This document shows, piece by piece, positions 43,745 through 53,643 of a stretch of 64,000 nt of DNA. Made by a program: the position numbers and the translations under genes. The notes under the pieces are model-generated. The model had not been told where the DNA came from, did not search any database, and worked only from the letters and a program-made list of their open reading frames with translations. Position 1 is the first letter of the stretch; the number at the start of each line of letters is the position of its first letter. The stretch is taken from contig DFGA01000059.1 of the NCBI GenBank assembly GCA_002371615.1, positions 1-64,000 of the forward strand, written 5' to 3'. The DNA is from Lachnospiraceae bacterium UBA3762 (GTDB taxonomy: Bacteria > Bacillota > Clostridia > Lachnospirales > Lachnospiraceae).

Positions 43745-44451
43745 ATATGTTTCCTCCCAAACGGAAATTTACGTGCCATATAATACTTGGAAAATGTCTC
43801 GCGCCTCATTCTCCCATGTTCTACACAGTGAGCGATATGATCCGGCAGGAATGTATCAAACTTGACCTCGATAAGGTTCACACCTGCCGGCAGTACGGGC
43901 CGGGATGCCAGCCCCCTATTCTCTAAGAATCCGTCGATATCCGATGATGAGCGGATGCTTCTGTCAATGGTAACCCTCACCCTTCCGGCGCTGTGGACAA
44001 AAGGCGTTCTGTCATACTCTACAATAACGGCAGGCCTTAACCCTCTTGTCTTTATTTCCGACACAAACATATTAAAAAGTTCCGGATTAGATGCGGATAT
44101 CCGGGCATTTCCGGCAATGATATCTTCATATGTCCCGATATCTATATCGCAGGACTGCTTCCGAATCATGTCGGATTTTCGTATCTTATGCTCAAGGATG
44201 ATATGGTCGCTATTCTGGTCATAGATCCGGATACGCCACTTGGCGCGTTCATCGACCCCGTCAATATTCTGATTAATGTACGTATCATAGTGATCGTCAA
44301 AATACAGACTGCGTATACTATAGAACCCTTTATCGCCGGCATGGACATCTTTCTTCATAACAGTACCGAGCCTTGTCTGAACTGCGATAAGGTTGCCTTC
44401 CGGCTCAATATATTTGTACTCGTGGCGAAATCCGTTTAAATCTTCAAACAT
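43741..44451 (-). CDS. VTC-domain (polyphosphate polymerase-like) protein
   Basis: A 236-residue soluble VTC domain. Residues of the eukaryotic Vtc4 tunnel are recognisable: RHEYKY (8-13), YSIRSLYFDD, KWRIRIYD (two Arg), LEHKIRKSD (Lys), VEYDRTPF (Arg) and LIEVKFDTFLP (Glu, Lys). In yeast the domain makes polyphosphate from ATP. Whether bacterial stand-alone forms do the same is not established here; with DUF4956 as membrane partner it could deliver phosphate polymer or phosphate groups to the surface. Confidence 0.88.
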   Translation of the reverse strand: MFEDLNGFRHEYKYIEPEGNLIAVQTRLGTVMKKDVHAGDKGFYSIRSLYFDDHYDTYINQNIDGVDERAKWRIRIYDQNSDHIILEHKIRKSDMIRKQSCDIDIGTYEDIIAGNARISASNPELFNMFVSEIKTRGLRPAVIVEYDRTPFVHSAGRVRVTIDRSIRSSSDIDGFLENRGLASRPVLPAGVNLIEVKFDTFLPDHIAHCVEHGRMRRETFSKYYMARKFPFGRKHI

Positions 44452-44465
44452 ATCTGATCACTATA

Positions 44466-45410
44466 TCATGAATCGAAATTGATACGCTCTTCCTCGACAA
44501 CTACCGGGCGGTGGATCACTCTTGTATTAATGTTTAGCACATACTCACCCATAAAGCCGATGAAGAACAATTGAAGTGAACCCAGAATAAAGATACCTAT
44601 CACCATCGGCGCATAACCGGCATTAAAGTCATTCCAGTGGGTCAGTTTCAGAACCAGGTACACAAGTGCTACGATAAAGCTGATAAATCCGGCTATAAAT
44701 CCTATGATCGTGGCGAGCCTTAAGCCTACCTTGGTATAGCTTGTAAAACTGAGCATTGCGCCGTCATACAGGCTGTAGAAATTGTTGTGCGTCTTGCCGG
44801 CACGCCGCTCCTCCTGCTCATATGTAACCTCTGTCATATTAAAGCCGTCTGCATATTCGGCAACTATCCCGCGAAGAAACGGGATCGGATCGTCAAGTTC
44901 CCGAAGGAGCTTAACAAACGATCTGTCATACAGTCCGAATCCGGTAAAATGCTCAATCAGCTTGACCGGAGACATCTTCTTGATGATCTTGTAATAACAG
45001 CTTCTAAGGAAGTACAGTATCCCCGATTCCTTGCTTGACGTCTTGATACCGCTTACGATCTTGTGCCCCTTTTCCCATTCACGGACAAAAACGGGTATCA
45101 TGTTGACCGGTTCCTGGAAATCCGCTGCTATAGATATTGTGCAATCGCCGGTTGTCTGGCATATGCCGTAAAACGGCGAATTGAACTGCCCGAAATTGGT
45201 TACGTTAAATATAGCCTTGATCTTCGGGTTGTGCGCACAAAGATTACGGATGACATCTCTTGTGCCATCCTTGCTGCAGTTGTCAATGAACACTATCTCG
45301 TAATCATATTCGGGAAGTGCTTCATTAAATATATTGATTATTGAATTAGCCATTAGTTCCGCATTCTCAACCTCGTTGTAGCACGGAACCATTACACTTA
45401 TTGTTTTCAC
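44466..45410 (-). CDS. Membrane-anchored GT2 (DPM1/GtrB-like)
   Basis: A 314-residue GT-A enzyme with SVMVPCYNEVENAE at the start, FIDNCSKDGT, the DXD-equivalent ISIAADFQEP and the GtrB-like IVSGIKTSSKE; two membrane helices follow at the C-terminus. It probably loads a sugar onto polyprenyl phosphate for use outside the cell, for instance by the GT-C-like protein. I chose the GTG at 45410 because it aligns with the family start; a TTG at 45446 would add 12 residues and overlap the dehydratase gene. Confidence 0.85.
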   Translation of the reverse strand: MKTISVMVPCYNEVENAELMANSIINIFNEALPEYDYEIVFIDNCSKDGTRDVIRNLCAHNPKIKAIFNVTNFGQFNSPFYGICQTTGDCTISIAADFQEPVNMIPVFVREWEKGHKIVSGIKTSSKESGILYFLRSCYYKIIKKMSPVKLIEHFTGFGLYDRSFVKLLRELDDPIPFLRGIVAEYADGFNMTEVTYEQEERRAGKTHNNFYSLYDGAMLSFTSYTKVGLRLATIIGFIAGFISFIVALVYLVLKLTHWNDFNAGYAPMVIGIFILGSLQLFFIGFMGEYVLNINTRVIHRPVVVEEERINFDS

Positions 45411-45426
45411 GCGGATTATTGTATCA

Positions 45427-46596
45427 TCATTGATGTGTATAGTCAAAAATGTATTCTTCTATCTGTTGTTTCGTAACAGTTAAAACATCCCCGCCTGTTC
45501 CATACGTATAATACCATCCGACAAGTTCTTTCATTGCGCGGCTTATATCCCATACAGGATTCCATGACAGCTTCTGTTTGATCCGGGTGCAGTCAAGTTT
45601 GAGATAATTTGCCTCATGAGGTCCGCCATCGGATTTGTTGATCCATGTTATTCCGCCGGTCACCTTCTCGCCGGTGTTTTCTTCTCTCGCATCTGAAACC
45701 CGCGTATTTACGGCATTCCAGTCATCACAGAACATGGTTGCTATCTGCGCAGTCGTTACCGCATCCTTATCATCGGGGCCAATATTGAAGCACCCCTCAA
45801 TCGAAGGATTGCCATACTGCTCTTTCGCAACATTAAGGTAACATACGACAGGTTCAAGCACATGCTGGTACGGTCTTGTTGAATACGGATTCCTGACGAG
45901 TATATTCTCTCCGGCTATAGCTGCCCTTACACAGTCCGGAATTATCCTGTCCTTTGCAAAGTCTCCGCCGCCTATTACATTACCGGCGCGCATCGTTGTG
46001 ACCGGGATTCCTCTGTTCTTAAGAAACGAGTTCCTGTAACTGTCGGTTACAAGCTCGGAGCATGACTTGGAGTTTGAATACGGATCAAATCCGCACAGTT
46101 CTTCATCCTCCCTGTATCCTTCCGCTCTCTCACGGTTTCGGTACACTTTGTCGGTTGTAACGTTTATGATACTCTTGACACAGCCGGATAATCTACAGCA
46201 CTCAAGAACATTGACTGTGCCCATTACATTCGTCTCATACGTGCAGACAGGATCTTCGTATGAAGTCCGCACAATAGGCTGGGCTGCCATATGTATCACG
46301 ATTTCGGGTTTTGCCAGATCAAATGCTTCCTTGAGTTTGTCAAGATTGCGGATATCGGCATATATGTTTGTAAGTTCTCCATCACAGTCCTTAAAGGGTC
46401 TGATCGTTGTCCCGTCTTCTCCTTTAAGGCCGAGCAGTTCAAACAGACTCGGATCCGTCGGTGGCGTAAGAGCATATCCTGTGATTTTGGCTCCGGCCAT
46501 AAGAAGAACTGCCGTCATCCACGAACCCTTGAAGCCGGTGTGGCCTGTTACGAGGACGCGTTTATCTTTGTAGAATGTCATAATGTCTTTGTTCAT
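45427..46596 (-). CDS. rfbG: CDP-glucose 4,6-dehydratase
   Basis: A 389-residue extended SDR enzyme. It has the NAD-binding GHTGFKGSW (18-26), HMAAQPIVRTSYEDPV, the catalytic YSNSKS and RAGNVIGGGDFAKDR, which together are characteristic of RfbG rather than RmlB or GMD. It makes CDP-4-keto-6-deoxyglucose, entry to CDP-3,6-dideoxyhexoses. No rfbF (cytidylyltransferase) or rfbH is in the window. It is first in the run leading to capF. An alternative ATG is at 46581. Confidence 0.88.
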   Translation of the reverse strand: MNKDIMTFYKDKRVLVTGHTGFKGSWMTAVLLMAGAKITGYALTPPTDPSLFELLGLKGEDGTTIRPFKDCDGELTNIYADIRNLDKLKEAFDLAKPEIVIHMAAQPIVRTSYEDPVCTYETNVMGTVNVLECCRLSGCVKSIINVTTDKVYRNRERAEGYREDEELCGFDPYSNSKSCSELVTDSYRNSFLKNRGIPVTTMRAGNVIGGGDFAKDRIIPDCVRAAIAGENILVRNPYSTRPYQHVLEPVVCYLNVAKEQYGNPSIEGCFNIGPDDKDAVTTAQIATMFCDDWNAVNTRVSDAREENTGEKVTGGITWINKSDGGPHEANYLKLDCTRIKQKLSWNPVWDISRAMKELVGWYYTYGTGGDVLTVTKQQIEEYIFDYTHQ

Positions 46597-46602
46597 GGAT
46601 AT

Positions 46603-46631
46603 ATTATGCTATATGTATTAATTTTATTCAA
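46603..46631 (-). promoter_or_regulatory. Possible promoter of the rfbG-capF run
   Basis: On the minus strand TTGAAT (46626-46631), 17 bases, CATAAT (46603-46608). It would start transcription almost at the ATG (46596), so the leader would be very short; this favours the internal ATG at 46581 or another promoter. Confidence 0.4.
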
Positions 46632-46761
46632 GCCTGATATATTCGCTACACTTCGTTTCGCTCATATCCGGCTGTCGCCGGATTAAGAGAAATCAGAACG
46701 CTCCCCTACGGAAACACACATGCTTCCTCGGGGAGCGTTCCAATTTCTCTATATCAGGCTT
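46630..46761. repeat. Nested inverted repeats around the groEL terminator
   Basis: A perfect 12-bp inverted repeat AAGCCTGATATA (46630-46641) / TATATCAGGCTT (46750-46761) encloses a small CCGGC/GCCGG hairpin (about 46668-46681) and the groEL terminator. If transcribed through, all arms could form one long cruciform-like structure. Confidence 0.7.
46686..46750 (-). terminator. groEL operon terminator
   Basis: An 11-bp perfect stem GAACGCTCCCC (46696-46706) / GGGGAGCGTTC (46730-46740), extended outward by AGAGAAAT/ATTTCTCT with one mismatch region. It lies about 30 bases past the groEL stop. There is no long T run, so it may act as an attenuating or bidirectional hairpin. Confidence 0.65.
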
Positions 46762-46772
46762 GTAGCTAACGC

Positions 46773-48407
<1,635 letters not shown>

Positions 48408-48420
48408 CTAAATTTACTTT

Positions 48421-48456
48421 TACTTAATGTCGGTCGCTTACTTAATGTCGTTCGCC
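48421..48456. repeat. 18-bp tandem duplication between groES and groEL
   Basis: TACTTAATGTCGGTCGCT (48421-48438) is followed at once by TACTTAATGTCGTTCGCC (48439-48456), identical at 16 of 18 positions. It fills the space between the groES stop and the groEL ribosome site. Confidence 0.85.
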
Positions 48457-48756
<300 letters not shown>

Positions 48757-48786
48757 TTATATGTAAGTTTAAATTTACGATATTTG

Positions 48787-48813
48787 TTAGCACTCATCAA
48801 GGTCGAGTGCTAA
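48787..48813 (-). promoter_or_regulatory. CIRCE operator (HrcA site)
   Basis: TTAGCACTC, nine bases, GAGTGCTAA: a perfect match to the CIRCE consensus, placed between the groES promoter and the start codon. HrcA binding here represses the operon at normal temperature. hrcA is not in the window. Confidence 0.97.
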
Positions 48814-48825
48814 ACCACAAAAAAT

Positions 48826-48854
48826 AAGATAGCACTGTGACTTCTGTCTGTCAA
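48826..48854 (-). promoter_or_regulatory. groESL promoter
   Basis: On the minus strand TTGACA (48849-48854), exactly 17 bases, TATCTT (48826-48831). The -35 is perfect. CIRCE begins 12 bases after the -10, so it overlaps the transcription start. Confidence 0.85.
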
Positions 48855-48863
48855 GTGCTATCT
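48827..48863. repeat. Second GCACT/AGTGC inverted repeat over the groESL promoter
   Basis: AGATAGCACT (48827-48836) and AGTGCTATCT (48854-48863) form a perfect 10-bp inverted repeat with a 17-base spacer. The arms contain the CIRCE half-site core (AGCACT/AGTGCT) and cover the -10 and -35. Confidence 0.7.
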
Positions 48864-48905
48864 TACGATTTTTATTGTGATTTTTTTGTGAAGGTCCCGG
48901 ACGGG

Positions 48906-49316
48906 TCAGATCAGGTTGATCTCCCTCACGTACTCGTCATAATCACGGATGTATTCGCTGCCGTCATAGTGCGTGCTCGCAAGCGCAAGCAAAACAGAGT
49001 TCTCCGAAAAATCGTACATTTCCTTCCATATCATCTTCGGTATATAGACTCCCTCCATCGGGCGGTTAAGTTCAACTACTTCCTTGTTAGCGCCGTCGGT
49101 TATCATGACCTTAGATGATCCTGCCACATTAATAAGTACAAACTCGGAATTCCTGTTTGCATGCTGTCCGCGAACAACAGTAGCATCAGAACCGTATATG
49201 TAAAAAACCCTTTCTATCTTAAAGGGAATATCGATCTCACCTTCGGCTACGACAAGTTTTCCCCTGTCATCGCCAAGATCCGCAAACTGAAGTTTTCTGT
49301 ATAATTCATGTGTCAT
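48906..49316 (-). CDS. Sugar 3,4-ketoisomerase-like cupin (FdtA/WxcM family)
   Basis: A 136-residue cupin. The ATG at 49316 has AGGAG eight bases upstream and gives the usual FdtA length; 31 further open codons before it look non-coding. It shows FADLGDDRGKLVVAEG, FKIERVFYIYG, RGQHANRNSEFVLINVAGS (the active-site His) and PKMIWKEMYDFSENSVLLALAS. Relatives isomerise dTDP-4-keto-6-deoxyglucose to the 3-keto form. With the acetyltransferase next to it a dTDP-3-acetamido-dideoxyhexose is plausible, but no aminotransferase for that sugar is adjacent. Confidence 0.88.
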   Translation of the reverse strand: MTHELYRKLQFADLGDDRGKLVVAEGEIDIPFKIERVFYIYGSDATVVRGQHANRNSEFVLINVAGSSKVMITDGANKEVVELNRPMEGVYIPKMIWKEMYDFSENSVLLALASTHYDGSEYIRDYDEYVREINLI

Positions 49317-49362
49317 ATCCGTATCTCCTGTCTCTTTTAAAAGCCACACCGTTTTGAAGCAA

Positions 49363-50121
49363 TCACATTCTCCGAATGAATTCTCGCGGATCCCTGAACT
49401 CGTCTGCATGTTCTGCTATCCATCCTTCGCCCTTGTCCCACCAGCGAAGGGCAAGCAGTTTCCCTACAGTATCCGCATCAAACCTCTCTCCCACCTTTTT
49501 GGCGGGAACACCGGCATATATAGCATAAGGTTCCACATCGGAAAGGACCAGGCTGCACGCTCCGATTACCGCACCGTCACCGACAGTGACCCCATCCGTT
49601 ATCACAACTCCCTTTCCAATCCATACATCGTTTCCTATTGTAATGCAAATATTATGATCTTTATCCGTGTATTTTACTTCCTCAAAATAAGCATCCTTCG
49701 CATACGTGTATCCGTATTGTGCTTCCGGAGAATAAAAAGCAGGGTGGACAGAAATGCACTCTCCTTTTATAGGATGACGTCCTATGGCAGTCTGAAGACC
49801 CGCAATACACGTGAACCTTCCTACTTGTGTATTTGAGACCACAGAATCTCGACCGATAAATGAGCTGTATCCCATTCTCACATTTGACAGTTCCGCCTTA
49901 TCTCCAATGAAATCTTTCCCTTCAAGAGTCGAACCGTTGTAAAGGTATGCTCCCTTTCCTATTATGCTGTCGCTCTTACGCTCGATCCCCATTTTTACGA
50001 ACGGAAATATGAGTTTCCTGTAAATGGCAGAGCCTGTATCTTCCAGTTTTCGCTTTATGAACTTGCCCGTTGTTTCCACTTTTCCGAACCGTCCCTTTTT
50101 CTTAAGAGCCACCTTTGACAC
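49363..50121 (-). CDS. CatB-related hexapeptide acetyltransferase
   Basis: A 252-residue left-handed beta-helix acetyltransferase of the xenobiotic (CatB/VatD) type: repeats from about 54 (IIGKGAYLYNGSTLEG), the protruding loop with the catalytic-type histidine in IGRHPIKGECISVHPAFYSP, and DVWIGKGVVITDGVTVG followed by GVPAKKVGERF. It probably acetylates a sugar, and its FdtA-like neighbour suggests a 3-amino sugar; antibiotic acetylation is not supported. Its end is 47 bases from that neighbour, and it overlaps dgt by one base. Confidence 0.85.
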   Translation of the reverse strand: MSKVALKKKGRFGKVETTGKFIKRKLEDTGSAIYRKLIFPFVKMGIERKSDSIIGKGAYLYNGSTLEGKDFIGDKAELSNVRMGYSSFIGRDSVVSNTQVGRFTCIAGLQTAIGRHPIKGECISVHPAFYSPEAQYGYTYAKDAYFEEVKYTDKDHNICITIGNDVWIGKGVVITDGVTVGDGAVIGACSLVLSDVEPYAIYAGVPAKKVGERFDADTVGKLLALRWWDKGEGWIAEHADEFRDPREFIRRM

Positions 50122-51572
50122 TAATCTATTCCGTTTAGTTCGCGATAGAGCCTTCTGGCGTAGCTGTCGGTCATTCCGGACACATAATCTGTTGCCAGAA
50201 GAAGACGTAAATACAGTTTCTCATTGTCGGATGCATCTTTTGAGTGGATCTTGTATATCTGCATGAAAGTTGGCGAAATAAGACTGACCATCTTTGTGTC
50301 AACTGCACTGGCGTGCATTTTCCACTGGTCAGTATCATAATAACGAAGTGCGCTAACAAGCCTCGTCAGCAGAAAATCAAATATAGCATCCGCAGCTACT
50401 TCAAGTTTGAGTATAGGCTCCGACTGGAATGCGTATCTGTATGCGACATCCCCCAGAACATCCAGTACCAGACTGCCCGGAGTATCTGCCAAAAGTTCCG
50501 TTTTGAATGTTCCGGCCATTATACTGTCGTAATGATCCATAAAACTATCAACTGCACATGTGAGTAGGTTGCCCTGGACTCTTACAACCCAGTTTTGCAC
50601 TGCATACAGTTGCGGGTTCTCATAGTCATTATCAATTGCTCTCTTATAATAGTTTTCAAGTTTTCCGAGCAGTTTGACCGCCGTGTCGATCTGAGGCTTT
50701 GCTGTTTTGTCTTCTCCGGCGGTGTTGATGGCGTTCTTTATCTCCCTGATCAGCACGTTGATATCAAGGAGCCCCTTTTTTACCGCATCTTCTATGTCAG
50801 CTGTTCTGTATGCTATATCGTCCGCTGCTTCAAGCGCAAACGCAAGGGGATGTCTGCGGCCCATTGTTTGGCAGGAAGTTTGTACATCATCAAACACTGC
50901 TTTATCTGCGGCAAAATATCCCATTTTCTTATATGCTATATCCCTGTCGGGATCATTTTTATCATATTTAATCTCCGTTGATGCCACCGGATACTTCATG
51001 ATAGTAGCAAGAAGTGCCTTGGTCAGATTCATTCCATGCTCATCTACCATAAAATGCAGTTTTGTGACTACGCGAAGCGCCTGTGTATTTCCTTCAAAAT
51101 GATAGAAATCCTGTATCTGCTGCCGGCTTAAGGCGTCGATCAGTTTTCCGTCGCGATATTCAATAACCGGAAGATTTTTCCGAAACCAGTCACGGATCGC
51201 ATCTTCCCCGAAATGCCCGAAAGGCGGATTCCCGATATCGTGAAGCAGACCCGCGCACTCAAGAACTGCACATACATCTTCCCTGGTATCCTCCGTAAAC
51301 TCCGGATCTTTCCCTTCGCTGATGATTTTTGCCCCGATCATCCTTCCGATCGATCGCGCAAAATTAGCCACTTCAAGGGAATGAGTAAGCCTCGTTCTTA
51401 TAAAATCACTTTTATCCAGGGGAAATACCTGTGTTTTATCCTGAAGGCGTCGAAATGAAGCGCTGGATATGATGCGCTGATAGTCCTTTTCAAATTCTGT
51501 TCGTGCGTCCGCCAAAGAAACTCTTGCAGTGCTTCTTATCCTGTCGGAACACATCAGTGTTTTCCATTCCAT
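50121..51572 (-). CDS. dgt: Deoxyguanosinetriphosphate triphosphohydrolase
   Basis: A 483-residue HD-domain dNTPase that hydrolyses dGTP to deoxyguanosine and triphosphate. The HD motif is split as H64 (RTRLTHSLEVANFARSIG) and H111-D112 (LLHDIGNPPFGHFGEDAI), with a further Asp in ALEAADDIAYRTADIEDA. DKTQVFPLDKSDFIRTRLTH is the family's N-terminal signature. It lies seven bases from the membrane protein gene upstream. No regulatory link to its sugar-enzyme neighbours is evident. Confidence 0.95.
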   Translation of the reverse strand: MEWKTLMCSDRIRSTARVSLADARTEFEKDYQRIISSASFRRLQDKTQVFPLDKSDFIRTRLTHSLEVANFARSIGRMIGAKIISEGKDPEFTEDTREDVCAVLECAGLLHDIGNPPFGHFGEDAIRDWFRKNLPVIEYRDGKLIDALSRQQIQDFYHFEGNTQALRVVTKLHFMVDEHGMNLTKALLATIMKYPVASTEIKYDKNDPDRDIAYKKMGYFAADKAVFDDVQTSCQTMGRRHPLAFALEAADDIAYRTADIEDAVKKGLLDINVLIREIKNAINTAGEDKTAKPQIDTAVKLLGKLENYYKRAIDNDYENPQLYAVQNWVVRVQGNLLTCAVDSFMDHYDSIMAGTFKTELLADTPGSLVLDVLGDVAYRYAFQSEPILKLEVAADAIFDFLLTRLVSALRYYDTDQWKMHASAVDTKMVSLISPTFMQIYKIHSKDASDNEKLYLRLLLATDYVSGMTDSYARRLYRELNGID

Positions 51573-51578
51573 AGCGTA

Positions 51579-52661
51579 TTAATTGGATACTCCGATATTG
51601 ATCTTGAGATTGCCCTCGTTTATGTTGCACTCAACCTCGGATGTCTGTGATCCGCTGGCGGTTTCGGCATGGATCGTATACATGCATGGAAGAAGCGGGG
51701 AAACAACCGCACTCTGACCGGAATCCATCTTCTGGTCGGCAAATCCCGAAATAGATATCGTTGTTCCGTCGTATCCCATATTGATCGTAAACTGCAAAAG
51801 CGGAAGCTTTACTAAATATGCCGATCCGTTTTTGGCGGAAAACTCTCCTTCATCCTTGATCTCAGAGAGAAAAGTCGCCCTCTTATCGGAATTATCAGCC
51901 ATATACTGTGTGAAGTGTTCAACCACCGACTGCGGGTAGCCTATAAGATTACCGGTTGCGGCATCTTCATATGCAAGCTTGGTTCCCACAAAACCCGAAT
52001 CGTTAGCCGAAAGAGCCGTATCAAGCTGCTCGAGCAGCTCTTCATGCGACTGTGCCATGGCATAGTTTCCGTATGCAGCGCCTGTATCAAGAGCCATGGT
52101 TGCGCCTGTTGTCGAATTGGGTGCAGATGAAGCAGAGCTTTCTCCGAGAAGTGCACTGTTATCCGTATTATCGGATTCGCTTGCCCCATCACTTGTTCCA
52201 TCATTTACCGGTTCGCCTGCACCATCTGACACATTTGCTGTCGCATTAGTCGAAGCTGCAGATCCCAATCCGCCGTTTTTGTAATCATGGAATATATCGG
52301 AAACAACCCCGGATATCGTAAAGATATTTTGCGGGTAGTATATTCCGTTTGTGGCGGAGGTTTGACTGTACGCAATTATAGCTGTAGAAAGACCCACCGC
52401 GAGAATAACACTGTATGCTATCCATGCATAATCAAGTATTCCGCCGCTTCTGGACGTAAAACCGGCTCCGGAAGCCGCAGTTGTTCCGATATTTCCGATA
52501 GTACCCGTCTGTCCCGCAGGCCTTGATGTTACAGATCCGGGGGCAGGTGCCTTCTTGGGACCCGTATATCCGCTTTTAAATTTTGCACGCGACCGGCCTG
52601 ATGTCCCACCGATCACATCCTGAACGCTGGGAGCCGTTCTCCTGTTTCTCATCTCTGCCAT
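51579..52661 (-). CDS. Single-span membrane protein with disordered stalk, unrecognised
   Basis: A 360-residue protein. Residues 1-75 are basic and low-complexity (Arg, Lys, Gly, Ser, Pro), then a membrane helix at about 78-97. After it come roughly 90 residues rich in Ser, Asp, Asn and Gly, like an extracellular spacer, and a folded C-terminal part (about 200-360) ending in a beta-rich FTINMGYDGTTISISGFADQ. The final domain resembles extracellular domains of TcaA/YvbJ-type membrane proteins in outline only. Function unknown. Confidence 0.75.
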   Translation of the reverse strand: MAEMRNRRTAPSVQDVIGGTSGRSRAKFKSGYTGPKKAPAPGSVTSRPAGQTGTIGNIGTTAASGAGFTSRSGGILDYAWIAYSVILAVGLSTAIIAYSQTSATNGIYYPQNIFTISGVVSDIFHDYKNGGLGSAASTNATANVSDGAGEPVNDGTSDGASESDNTDNSALLGESSASSAPNSTTGATMALDTGAAYGNYAMAQSHEELLEQLDTALSANDSGFVGTKLAYEDAATGNLIGYPQSVVEHFTQYMADNSDKRATFLSEIKDEGEFSAKNGSAYLVKLPLLQFTINMGYDGTTISISGFADQKMDSGQSAVVSPLLPCMYTIHAETASGSQTSEVECNINEGNLKINIGVSN

Positions 52662-52663
52662 AA

Positions 52664-53602
52664 TTAAAAATCATATTCTTCCGCTTCGTGTTTACTTACC
52701 TGATGAAGCTTTATCTCAAAATCCTGCCGTTCTTTTTGTTTAAGGGAATTGAGTATCATTCCCGAGAAAAAGGACTGTATGGATGCAAGGGCTACAAAGC
52801 CGCATACTACAAGAGTAGGAACCTTTGATACAAAATGCGTACGCAGATACTCGGTAAATACCGGTACAAAAAACGCAAAAGCAACAGCGAGCATCAGAAA
52901 GGATAATCCCGCAAAGAACTGCAGCGGTTTGTATATTCTGTAGAAATTGATGATCGTAAACAAAACCCTGATGCCGTCCCCGATCGTATTAAGCTTGGAT
53001 TCGCTGCCCTCCGGGCGATCCCTGTACTGTACTATGACGTTTTCCACTTCCATGTTCTTGTCTATCGCGTGGATCGTCATCTCGGTTTCTATCTCAAAGC
53101 CCTCGGACAGAACAGGGAATGTCTTGACAAACCTGTATGAAAAAGCCCTGTATCCTGTCATAATGTCGGTTATATCGCTGTGGAACAGCAGATTAATTGA
53201 TTTTTTAACGATAGTATTCCCGAAATTATGGAATAATCTCTTATTCTCGGTAAAGTATGTCGATGACAAACGGTCTCCGATAACCATATCGGCATTACGC
53301 CGGAGAACGGCATCCGTCATTTCTCTCGCACTTTCAGCCGGATATGTGTCATCGCCGTCAACCATAAGGTAACAGTCCGCATCTATTTCCATAAACATAC
53401 GGCGCATGACATTACCTTTACCCTGTTTGTACTCATAACGTACAACGGCACCGGCTTCTTTGGCAATCTCGGCGGTATTGTCCGTCGAATTGTTATCATA
53501 TACGTAAATCGTCGCCTCGGGGAGTGCTTCTTTGTAATCTCTCACTACCTTGGCGATCGTTTTGCTCTCATTGTAACAAGGTATCAATACTGCAATCTTC
53601 AT
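52664..53602 (-). CDS. GT2 family glycosyltransferase (polyprenyl-phosphate type)
   Basis: A 312-residue protein. The ATG at 53602 is eight bases from AGG(TGATG) and starts MKIAVLIPCYNESKTI; longer readings begin in the neighbouring gene. The GT-A domain has IYVYDNNSTDNTAEIAKEAG and the metal-binding MVDGDDTYPAE; GDRLSSTYF and two C-terminal membrane helices (about 233-255, 265-290) follow. It likely makes a polyprenyl-phosphate sugar, or glycosylates a lipid, at the membrane. Confidence 0.87.
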   Translation of the reverse strand: MKIAVLIPCYNESKTIAKVVRDYKEALPEATIYVYDNNSTDNTAEIAKEAGAVVRYEYKQGKGNVMRRMFMEIDADCYLMVDGDDTYPAESAREMTDAVLRRNADMVIGDRLSSTYFTENKRLFHNFGNTIVKKSINLLFHSDITDIMTGYRAFSYRFVKTFPVLSEGFEIETEMTIHAIDKNMEVENVIVQYRDRPEGSESKLNTIGDGIRVLFTIINFYRIYKPLQFFAGLSFLMLAVAFAFFVPVFTEYLRTHFVSKVPTLVVCGFVALASIQSFFSGMILNSLKQKERQDFEIKLHQVSKHEAEEYDF

Positions 53603-53643
53603 TTTCATCACCTGCGTTATTTTATCACAGATAGCCCTATGTC

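Noticed and set aside
46067..46573. A 168-codon open frame on the plus strand opposite rfbG
   Set aside because: Fully antisense to a confidently recognised enzyme, with Ser/Leu-rich content typical of shadow frames and no ribosome site noted.
49354..49836. A 160-codon plus-strand frame opposite the CatB-type acetyltransferase
   Set aside because: Antisense to a well-supported gene; no recognisable motif.
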